The position numbers and the translations under genes were made by a program. Below the pieces are notes generated by a model, which did not search any database, was not told the DNA's origin, and saw only the letters and a program-made list of their open reading frames with translations. Shown in pieces: positions 1 through 4,729 of a stretch of DNA of 13,001 bases. Numbering within the stretch: the stretch's first letter is position 1; each line of letters opens with the position of its first letter. The DNA comes from Candidatus Nomurabacteria bacterium (GTDB lineage Bacteria; Patescibacteriota; Minisyncoccia; Phycocordibacterales; UBA9973): the NCBI GenBank assembly GCA_028286705.1, contig JAQBRC010000003.1, forward strand, positions 1-13,001, given 5' to 3'.

Positions 1-206
1 CAATATCGTTCAGTGGCGAAGTAGACGGAACACTTGCCGAAAAGCCTAAGATGAAGCCTCAGCCGAAGATGCCGTATAGTCCACTTTTCTCTCCTGAAGG
101 CACTGACAAGGTATGGGCTGAGATGACCGTTGAAGAAGAGAACGCCATCTCCCACAGAGGAAAGGCATTCAGACAAGTAGTCGCTTTTCTAAAAGAACAA
201 TTGTAG
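1..206 (+). CDS. rdgB: XTP/dITP diphosphatase (RdgB/HAM1 family), C-terminal part only
   Basis: The reading frame is open from the window edge (first full codon at base 3) to the TAG at 204-206. It encodes the last 67 residues of a HAM1/RdgB-type non-canonical purine NTP pyrophosphatase. Visible family hallmarks are FSGEVDGTL near the start, a YSPLFSPEG segment (the usual F-YDP-F-P-G region) and the C-terminal signature AEMTVEEENAISHRGKAF, matching the family's AEM-x3-EKN-x2-SHR-x2-A pattern. Proteins of this family hydrolyse ITP, dITP and XTP to the monophosphate in the cytosol and keep deaminated purines out of nucleic acids. The substrate-binding SHR motif is intact. One change from the common form is EEEN instead of EEKN. 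The N-terminal two thirds lie outside the window, so the start, length and upstream partners cannot be judged. A strong terminator follows 5 bp after the stop. Confidence 0.88.
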   Translation, partial: ISFSGEVDGTLAEKPKMKPQPKMPYSPLFSPEGTDKVWAEMTVEEENAISHRGKAFRQVVAFLKEQL

Positions 207-210
207 AAAT

Positions 211-245
211 AAAAGCCACCGAAATAAGTAGGTGGCTTTTTTATT
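211..245 (+). terminator. Rho-independent terminator of rdgB
   Basis: A perfect 10-bp stem (AAAAGCCACC at 211-220, GGTGGCTTTT at 231-240) encloses a 10-nt loop and runs into a T-rich tract at 237-242. It lies immediately after the rdgB stop codon. The A-tract on the left arm could also give weak termination in the other direction, where the ATPase gene ends at 400. Confidence 0.9.
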
Positions 246-304
246 TTCCAATTTTATTTTAAACCTTGGAATAAGATATTCGAATCGTTCCGATACTTAG
301 TTCT

Positions 305-323
305 ATTGGCGGAGATGGAGGGA
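305..323 (+). repeat. Distal copy of the tRNA-Ser 3' end; candidate attachment site (left)
   Basis: This 19-bp sequence (ATTGGCGGAGATGGAGGGA) matches 3523-3541 in the same orientation with one difference (T for C at 316). The latter is the complement of the 3' acceptor strand, CCA and 3' half of the T-stem of the intact tRNA-Ser(GCT). Similarity stops inside the T-arm. That is the usual layout for the distal att copy left when a tyrosine-recombinase element integrates at a tRNA 3' end. The rest of the intergenic stretch 244-399 shows no gene; it holds only a weak CCGG-type dyad at 324-338. Confidence 0.55.
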
Positions 324-399
324 CCGGTTTAGAGCCGGAGAACAGCTTTAACAAAATAAAGCGTGGTGTAATATGAAGAAGGGTGATAAATTATATAAT

Positions 400-2616
400 T
401 TATTTGACAGAAGAAATTTTTTCGTAAAGACTTTTTAACTCCTCAATTCCCATATCAATAATCGGTTCATACATGAAAGAATTCAAGTGAATATTTTCAG
501 GGGTCATTATGTTTACACTTTCAAGAATTTTAATCACCTCAGCGTGCGTTAGATCTTTCCCGAACTCATCCTTGTATTCTTGAAAAAGTACCCCAGTCTG
601 ACTTCCGGAAATAGACTTCTTATTAGAAATTTTTGAAAGCATATACAGTTCTGCTTTAAGCCTAATCCCAATCGCCAGGATAATCTTATCTTCCAGTACA
701 ATTGAATCCGAGTTGACCTGGGTCTTAATTTCTTTTATCAGCCTAAATACAATATCAACTACAGCAGTAGTGTCCATATTTTCAAACTCAAAAGAAATAC
801 CTGATAGAACCTCTTTAAATATAGGCTGTAAATCGGCAATTTTTATATCAGCAGTTGCTTTTACATTTTTAAATTTATCCTCGTCTTTGTAATGAAGAAT
901 ATGTGTGAGTAAAAGGTATCCATCACTTTTTCCTTCCTTAAAATCAATAAGACATCTAACAAAAGGTATACAGGCAATTAAATGTTTCTTATTAGTATTT
1001 ATGCCTAACCTCCATGAACTAAATGGGTCTGTAACATTTCGGCTACCAGCCTCTACTAACCTAATTTCATCACCTAAGTTTTCCGCAACAAAAGAATGTG
1101 ACCGTTGATATTTACCCGGAAGTATTCTGGATTGAAGGGTTCTGAAAAGGTCAAAATTGTGAGTCAAAATAATTGAGTAAAAAATACCATCTTTTGATAA
1201 ATCATTTAAGTACTCAACAATTGCATACTTGTTTTTGTAATCAAAAGAATCGGCTATGTCATCAATAACGAATAGTGTCTTTTGTTTCTGTATTTGTCTA
1301 GACTTTATTTCAAAAATAACATTTAGCAGATAAAAAGCCCTTCTCTCTCCTTGGCTTAAGACATTTTCAATCAGTTTCTTTCGCTCAACATCCTTACCTT
1401 TGAACTTAAAATTAACAGCGGGCGCCTGTGCGTTTAAAATAGCATCTGCTTTGTTCTTTATTTCGATTGTAAATGGAATGTTTAAAAATCTGTTATCAAA
1501 TTCTTGTATTGCGCTTTCCCACTGAGGCTGACTTGCTTCAGCATTTTTTATAATTTTTTCTAACTCTGGTTTTTTTAATTCATACAGTTCAACCAAGGAT
1601 TCTAATCCGGGCTCAATCTGCCTTAAGAAGCTGGTCCACACCTCTTGTCTAAACTTATTATAATCAGTTAACCTTGATAGGATATATTTATTTTTATTAT
1701 TTTCTATAACCTTTTTGAATGACTTTAGTTCTTTGTTTGCATCAAGCTTGCTATCAATTTTCTTGAAAATCTCCTTAAGATCACTGTCGTTAAATATTTT
1801 ATCCACTTCTTCTTTTAAGATTTTTGAGAAGACCTCCCTTCCACCTACCTCGCCATGGCTTTTTAGCAACAACTTATGGCCAGTCTTAAAGTAAGAATCT
1901 CCCTCTAGAGATCCATTTAACATATTTGCTTCTGTAGTTCCAAATGTATTATCGGTATCTTTTCCAAAGAATTGAGAATTACTAACCAATTCTTCATATT
2001 TTTCAATATACTTCTGTAAGAGTGTTAAATTTTCACCCAAAAATGTCTTCACTTTTCCAGTTGGGTCAAATACATCATTATATTTAAAGTCGAAGGATTC
2101 TTTCGACGCTTTAATGTCTGGCAAAATTGATTGGATAATTTCAAAAATATTTTTCTTTTCCAGACCGGAAAATGAATCAAGTATTTCGACTTCATAGTTA
2201 CTACTACCTGTAAGCTTCTTAAGAATAGATAATGTCGATCTTTTTAAATCGTCCAGTTCCCTGAATATCTCTAGATATGTTTTCCTTGACTCCTCATCGG
2301 CAAGGAGTGTTAAAATTTTATCTCCAGATTCAAATGCCTTTTCATTGTAAGGATCAATAACACATATCTCTTTCGGGTCAATCTGATTGGTAGAATCATC
2401 AACGTGAAAATTGTAAACAGGACTTACAGTATCGTCCATCTGGTCGCAAGGAGTTTCCTTACCAGCCGAAATTACTTTGAGCGTCTTAGCAAAAGAAGTC
2501 TTCATTACGCCATTTGGAGCGTATATTAAAAAAGTTTTGAATTCGGAAAAATCAAAGTCCTTGATTAACTTCTTAATTCCATAACAATGCTCTAAATTAA
2601 CACTCAGTTTTTTCAT
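400..2616 (-). CDS. AAA_13-type (ABC/SMC-like) ATPase, candidate defence protein
   Basis: A 738-residue ABC-class ATPase with a split head. The Walker A variant APNGVMKTS is at residues 33-41. The ABC signature VLSQGERRA is at 419-427, Walker B with D-loop (TLFVIDDIADSFD) at 447-459, and a switch histidine (SIILTHNFD) at 481-489. The roughly 370 residues between Walker A and the signature are charged and helical, as in the coiled-coil arms of PrrC/RloC/AAA_13 proteins. Residues 500-738 form an additional C-terminal domain with a conserved-looking HLNSFMYEPIID block at 710-721. No zinc-hook CxxC is seen. Family members include anticodon nucleases and phage-exclusion ATPases; the nuclease or effector function here is inference, and DNA repair is an alternative. 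The gene is visibly more AT-rich than its neighbours and lies inside the putative tRNA-Ser island. The ATG at 2616 is preceded by TATAAT with only 7 nt between and no Shine-Dalgarno sequence. Confidence 0.8.
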   Translation of the reverse strand: MKKLSVNLEHCYGIKKLIKDFDFSEFKTFLIYAPNGVMKTSFAKTLKVISAGKETPCDQMDDTVSPVYNFHVDDSTNQIDPKEICVIDPYNEKAFESGDKILTLLADEESRKTYLEIFRELDDLKRSTLSILKKLTGSSNYEVEILDSFSGLEKKNIFEIIQSILPDIKASKESFDFKYNDVFDPTGKVKTFLGENLTLLQKYIEKYEELVSNSQFFGKDTDNTFGTTEANMLNGSLEGDSYFKTGHKLLLKSHGEVGGREVFSKILKEEVDKIFNDSDLKEIFKKIDSKLDANKELKSFKKVIENNKNKYILSRLTDYNKFRQEVWTSFLRQIEPGLESLVELYELKKPELEKIIKNAEASQPQWESAIQEFDNRFLNIPFTIEIKNKADAILNAQAPAVNFKFKGKDVERKKLIENVLSQGERRAFYLLNVIFEIKSRQIQKQKTLFVIDDIADSFDYKNKYAIVEYLNDLSKDGIFYSIILTHNFDLFRTLQSRILPGKYQRSHSFVAENLGDEIRLVEAGSRNVTDPFSSWRLGINTNKKHLIACIPFVRCLIDFKEGKSDGYLLLTHILHYKDEDKFKNVKATADIKIADLQPIFKEVLSGISFEFENMDTTAVVDIVFRLIKEIKTQVNSDSIVLEDKIILAIGIRLKAELYMLSKISNKKSISGSQTGVLFQEYKDEFGKDLTHAEVIKILESVNIMTPENIHLNSFMYEPIIDMGIEELKSLYEKISSVK

Positions 2617-2642
2617 TCTCTATATTATAAACAATATAGAGA
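2617..2642 (-). promoter_or_regulatory. Perfect dyad with embedded -10 box directly before the ATPase start
   Basis: TCTCTATATT (2617-2626) and AATATAGAGA (2633-2642) form a perfect 10-bp inverted repeat around a 6-nt centre. The dyad abuts the start codon. On the minus strand the dyad contains TATAAT (complement of 2624-2629), 7 nt before the ATG. Transcription would therefore start at or next to the start codon. The -35 region is poor (CTGCTA at a 17-nt spacing). The layout suits an operator that blocks the promoter, or a 5'-end hairpin. Confidence 0.5.
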
Positions 2643-2675
2643 ATTTTAGCAGATCAGACTTAAAATTTAGTTAAA

Positions 2676-2702
2676 CCTTATTACCTTAAGGTAATAATAA
2701 GG
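2676..2702. repeat. ATTACC/GGTAAT palindrome
   Basis: ATTACCTTAAGGTAAT (2680-2695) is a perfect 16-bp palindrome. CCTTATTA at 2676-2683 can also pair with TAATAAGG at 2695-2702. An 11-mer from it, AAGGTAATAAT, recurs at 2925-2935, and the same half-sites recur at 2871-2877 and 2888-2894. It sits upstream of both the ATPase gene (leftward) and the first small gene (rightward), so an operator role is plausible. Confidence 0.45.
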
Positions 2703-2725
2703 GGACTACCGCGCTAACTCCCCCA

Positions 2726-2779
2726 CTGCTATTCTCTCATTGCGGGGCCCCGCGGTTACAAGCTCATTGAAAATACAAT
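2726..2779 (+). promoter_or_regulatory. Hairpin-bearing leader, copy 1
   Basis: CTGCTATTCTC is followed by the GC-rich palindrome GCGGGGCCCCGC (2742-2753) and then GTTAC-A-AGCTCATTGA (2755-2770), ending 9 nt before the ATG at 2780. The same blocks in the same order precede the gene at 3149. The stem arms differ in sequence between the copies but still pair. It could be a structured 5' leader or a conserved protein-binding and promoter element. Confidence 0.45.
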
Positions 2780-2893
2780 ATGAAAAGATATTCGGAAAAT
2801 TGTGATGCATTCGCGAGAGGACCAAAGGAGACACTTAGGGAAGTATTCACGCCAGTTTTGAAATGGAGTCATTACCTAGTACACAACAGGTAA
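2780..2893 (+). CDS. Small 37-residue ORF, N-terminally related to the gene at 3149
   Basis: The ATG follows the copy 1 leader at the same place where the second leader meets its gene, and the frame runs 37 codons to TAA (2891-2893). The first twelve residues, MKRYSENCDAFA, resemble MIKYCEDYESFA of the downstream 78-residue protein: M, Y4, E6, F11 and A12 are identical, with similar residues between. Similarity ends after that, and the remaining 25 residues match nothing I know. It could be a truncated or recombined paralogue, or a second short member of a family that keeps its leader and N-terminus but varies downstream. The stop codon lies inside an ATTACCT/AGGTAAT dyad (2871-2894). No Shine-Dalgarno sequence is present. 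Expression is not certain. Confidence 0.4.
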   Translation: MKRYSENCDAFARGPKETLREVFTPVLKWSHYLVHNR

Positions 2894-2901
2894 TTAAGAC
2901 T

Positions 2902-2947
2902 GGTAGTAGGTAAAAAATGCCAAAAAGGTAATAATTTACCTACTACC
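2902..2947. repeat. 13-bp perfect inverted repeat
   Basis: GGTAGTAGGTAAA (2902-2914) pairs perfectly with TTTACCTACTACC (2935-2947) across a 20-nt loop. The loop and right arm contain a further GGTAA/TTACC dyad (2927-2940). There is no T-tract after either arm, so an ordinary terminator is unlikely. It may be a recombination, operator or RNA-processing site belonging to the island. Confidence 0.5.
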
Positions 2948-3058
2948 GTAGCTCTTGCAAGCCTGATACGCTGGCTTTCGGTAGGGACACAGTCGGTTTC
3001 CTTACCGTAATTGCCGGGAAAGCACAAGCATCCAAAACTTCGCCTTAACACGAAGTTT
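2943..3058 (+). other. Non-coding stretch with several hairpins; possible structured RNA
   Basis: Between the two small genes there is no credible ORF, but several pairings are visible. CTACCG (2943-2948) can pair with CGGTAG (2979-2984), enclosing AAGCC/GGCTT (2959-2963 with 2973-2977). AAACTTCG (3035-3042) can pair with CGAAGTTT (3051-3058) across 8 nt. CGGTAGG (2979-2985) can pair imperfectly with CCTTACCG near 3000-3007. It does not resemble tmRNA, RNase P RNA, SRP RNA or a tRNA as far as I can tell. I cannot say whether it is transcribed. Confidence 0.25.
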
Positions 3059-3084
3059 GTGGTACTTACTTCAGGGACGCGCGG

Positions 3085-3148
3085 CTGCTATTCTCGACAT
3101 GCGGAACGTCCGGAAGTTCCGCGATTACCAGCTCATTGATAAAAGTAT
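3085..3148 (+). promoter_or_regulatory. Hairpin-bearing leader, copy 2
   Basis: CTGCTATTCTC is followed by a 7-bp stem (GCGGAAC 3101-3107, GTTCCGC 3116-3122, loop of 8) and then GATTACCAGCTCATTGA (3123-3139), 9 nt before the ATG at 3149. It matches copy 1 in every flanking block. The inner arm is GG/CC in copy 1 and AAC/GTT here, so pairing is conserved while sequence changes. Confidence 0.45.
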
Positions 3149-3385
3149 ATGATTAAATATTGTGAAGATTACGAGAGCTTCGCGTCGGAGATGATGCGGA
3201 AGCTGGAGGACTGCGGCGGGCGGATCGCCCACGCGTACTACCGCTCCTACGCGCTGACGTACCCGAGGCACTTCCTCGAGGATACGATGTACTACGTGAT
3301 GAACGTGCCAGACGACTTGATAACGGTATCAAAGCCGGAGCTGTTCAAGCTCATACTCGGCATGACTTACGTTGAGGAAGACTAG
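3149..3385 (+). CDS. Small protein of unknown function (78 residues), GC-rich
   Basis: The ATG frame of 78 codons ends with TAG at 3383-3385. The product is soluble, without a signal peptide or membrane helix, rich in Tyr and Met, and acidic at the C-terminus (TYVEED). I do not recognise a domain. From about base 3180 the gene becomes clearly GC-rich and uses codons ending in G or C (GCG, CGG, CTG, TAC, GAC), unlike the AT-rich ATPase gene and most of the window. Codon structure of this strength argues that it is translated, and the composition suggests transfer from another genome. It shares leader and N-terminal similarity with the 37-codon ORF upstream. The gene lies just inside the tRNA-Ser side of the putative island. 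It could be a phage or plasmid accessory protein or an antitoxin-like partner; nothing in the sequence decides. Confidence 0.6.
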   Translation: MIKYCEDYESFASEMMRKLEDCGGRIAHAYYRSYALTYPRHFLEDTMYYVMNVPDDLITVSKPELFKLILGMTYVEED

Positions 3386-3522
3386 GGGGTAGCCGTCCGT
3401 TGGATAGGGATGGCGGTGTAAATGTTGCTTAAATTGTGGAAAGGATTTGGTTGATAATGTAGGTTTTTCTTTGGCGGGTTAAATCTCACCTCCCTCCGCC
3501 CATCAGGGCTTTTATGGTTTTG

Positions 3523-3541
3523 ATTGGCGGAGACGGAGGGA
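3523..3541 (+). repeat. Proximal copy of the direct repeat, inside the tRNA-Ser 3' end; candidate attachment site (right)
   Basis: This is the partner of 305-323, identical at 18 of 19 bases. It covers 2 nt of 3' flank, the encoded CCA, G73, the 3' acceptor strand and the start of the T-stem. The tRNA remains intact, as expected when an element regenerates its target tRNA. Confidence 0.55.
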
Positions 3542-3614
3542 TTCGAACCCTCGAAGGCTTTTACACCTTGACTCCTTAGCAAGGAGTTACGATCGACCAC
3601 TCTGACACGTCTCC
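3525..3614 (-). tRNA. tRNA-Ser(GCT)
   Basis: A 90-nt class II tRNA on the minus strand. The acceptor stem GGAGACG/CGTCTCC is perfect, with G73 and an encoded CCA (complement at 3525-3527). The anticodon stem ACTCC/GGAGT holds the loop TTGCTAA, giving anticodon GCT (complement of 3578-3580), which reads AGC and AGU. The T-arm is GAGGG-TTCGAAT-CCCTC and a long variable arm is present. G73 and the variable arm fit serine. It is the apparent integration target of the 305-3541 island. Confidence 0.96.
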
Positions 3615-3617
3615 AGA

Positions 3618-3661
3618 TGGTACACATAGTATATATGTGTCGCTACTGTACCATAGCGACA
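3618..3661. repeat. Interleaved inverted repeats upstream of tRNA-Ser
   Basis: Three dyads overlap in 44 bp: TGGTACA/TGTACCA (3618-3624 with 3647-3653), ACACATA/TATGTGT (3622-3628 with 3634-3640), and TGTCGCTA/TAGCGACA (3638-3645 with 3654-3661). The first and third cannot form together. On the minus strand the region also holds TATACT, about 15 nt before the tRNA, which could be its -10 box. Confidence 0.4.
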
Positions 3662-3689
3662 GTATTTTTTCTAGAAGCCCAATAATGAA

Positions 3690-3717
3690 AAAGCCCCCTC
3701 TACACAGAGGGGGCTTT
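3690..3717 (-). terminator. Rho-independent terminator of the membrane-protein gene at 3722
   Basis: A perfect 12-bp stem (AAAGCCCCCTCT 3690-3701, AGAGGGGGCTTT 3706-3717) with a 4-nt ACAC loop. On the minus strand it is followed by a run of Ts (complement of 3688-3692). It begins 4 bp after the stop codon of the leftward gene. Confidence 0.9.
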
Positions 3718-3721
3718 ATTG

Positions 3722-4138
3722 TTATTTCATTGGAGAAGAAAAAGTAAGGAGGCACTTTATTCTATACTCAGAAAATAGGACATAATAGTGAAAGGCTATA
3801 TTGAGAGCCATACTCAGGATAGAGAACTGTGCAAACAGTTTTCCATTTTCAACGCTTTCGCCATTCGTTATCCACCACGTAACCAGGGAGACATATAGTA
3901 TTCCTAAGAAAAGGAAATGGGGTACAAGGATGTACCACGTTCTTTTTCTATCGGTTAACGCCTCAAATACTTCTCCAGAACTACCATTGTGTGCAAATAA
4001 TACTGCTACGACAATGCCGTAGAATACAATTTCAACAATGCCCCAGTGTACATGCACCAATGTCTCTAGTACCAGAAATGATATTATTAAGAAAATTATT
4101 TTCTTAATAATCAAAAACAACCACGAGTTAGGTTTCAT
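3722..4138 (-). CDS. Small integral membrane protein, unknown function (138 residues)
   Basis: The product has four hydrophobic segments at about residues 8-28, 32-52, 69-91 and 104-124 (LFLIIKKIIFLIISFLVL, IVEIVFYGIVVAVLF, ILVPHFLFLGILYV, FSILSMALNIAFHYYVLF). A short charged loop, EALTDRKR, lies between helices 2 and 3. I know no named family for it. I chose the ATG at 4138 (MKPNSWLF). The frame extends upstream to a TTG at 4165, and TATAAA (complement of 4172-4177) lies exactly 6 nt before that TTG, so either a leaderless TTG start or a 27-nt leader is possible. No Shine-Dalgarno sequence is seen before either. The gene is divergent from doxX with about 110 bp between and ends at its own terminator, so it is monocistronic. 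Confidence 0.65.
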   Translation of the reverse strand: MKPNSWLFLIIKKIIFLIISFLVLETLVHVHWGIVEIVFYGIVVAVLFAHNGSSGEVFEALTDRKRTWYILVPHFLFLGILYVSLVTWWITNGESVENGKLFAQFSILSMALNIAFHYYVLFSEYRIKCLLTFSSPMK

Positions 4139-4213
4139 AATGCTATGGTTTAAAAGGTTTAACAAAGACTATTTATATAAAAAATACCACATTCACAGAA
4201 AATAGCAAGTGAC

Positions 4214-4242
4214 TTGGGATTTACTCATCAAACCCGTATACT
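4214..4242 (+). promoter_or_regulatory. Promoter of doxX, leaderless type
   Basis: TTGGGA (4214-4219), a 17-nt spacer and TATACT (4237-4242) form a recognisable sigma-70-type promoter. Only 6 nt separate the -10 box from the ATG at 4249. Initiation would fall on the A of the start codon, giving a leaderless mRNA. Confidence 0.65.
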
Positions 4243-4248
4243 TTATAC

Positions 4249-4689
4249 ATGACAAGAATAGAATCATTTTTCGGATCAAAAATTAATGCTGGCTTATTAC
4301 TCATGCGCGTTATTATCGGTATCATCTTCTTCCTGCACGGCATCATGAAGTTCAACATGGGCATCAACATGACAGCAGGGTTCTTTGAACAGTCTGCTAT
4401 CCCCGCTCCTCTACTGTTCGCATGGCTGGTAACGCTGCTTGAGACATTTGGAGGGTTGGCATTGATCCTTGGTGTTGCAACTCGCGCTGTTGCACTGCTG
4501 CTGATCATCACCATGATCGTTGCAATACTGGTACTGATGCACTTCAGCTTTCCATTCATCAGTACGCAGACCGCTACCGGCTACGAACTAAACCTTGCGC
4601 TCATCGCTTCTCTTATTCCTATCCTTATCCTCGGACCAGGGCGATACTCTTTGGCAAAGTATATTGTGAATAAGAATCCAGCGTACTAG
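4249..4689 (+). CDS. DoxX family membrane protein
   Basis: The 146-residue product has the four-helix DoxX (PF07681-like) pattern. An N-terminal GLLLMRVIIGIIFFLHGIMKF is followed by a GFFEQSAIPAPLLFAWLVTLLE loop-helix with the conserved late glutamate, then GGLALILGVATRAVALLLI and a last helix, LALIASLIPILILGPGRYSL. The phrase RVIIGIIFFLHGIMKF and the ILGPGRYSLAKY tail are typical of the family. DoxX proteins sit in the cytoplasmic membrane. Some are linked to thiosulfate:quinone oxidoreductase or to oxidant resistance, but for most, including this one, the reaction is unknown. The length is normal. The start at 4249 is supported by the promoter 6 nt upstream. It converges on the Big_2 protein gene and shares its bidirectional terminator. 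Confidence 0.85.
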   Translation: MTRIESFFGSKINAGLLLMRVIIGIIFFLHGIMKFNMGINMTAGFFEQSAIPAPLLFAWLVTLLETFGGLALILGVATRAVALLLIITMIVAILVLMHFSFPFISTQTATGYELNLALIASLIPILILGPGRYSLAKYIVNKNPAY

Positions 4690-4693
4690 CAGC

Positions 4694-4729
4694 AAATAAA
4701 AAACCTCCCATCTGGGAGGTTTTTTATTT
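4694..4729. terminator. Bidirectional terminator between doxX and the Big_2 gene
   Basis: A perfect 17-bp inverted repeat (AAATAAAAAACCTCCCA 4694-4710, TGGGAGGTTTTTTATTT 4713-4729) has an A-tract on one side and a T-tract on the other, so it can stop transcription from both directions. It starts 4 bp after the doxX stop and overlaps the stop codon of the leftward gene (4728-4730). Confidence 0.93.

Noticed and set aside
2895..3080. Retron-type msr/msd RNA next to the ATPase
   Set aside because: Hairpins are present, but no reverse transcriptase gene occurs anywhere in the window.
3382..3627. An 81-codon open frame on the minus strand
   Set aside because: It runs straight through the tRNA-Ser(GCT) gene; the peptide is the usual translation artefact of a class II tRNA.
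4221..4559. A 112-codon open frame opposite doxX
   Set aside because: It is a Ser/Ala/Met-rich shadow of the DoxX helices, without a plausible start region or family resemblance.
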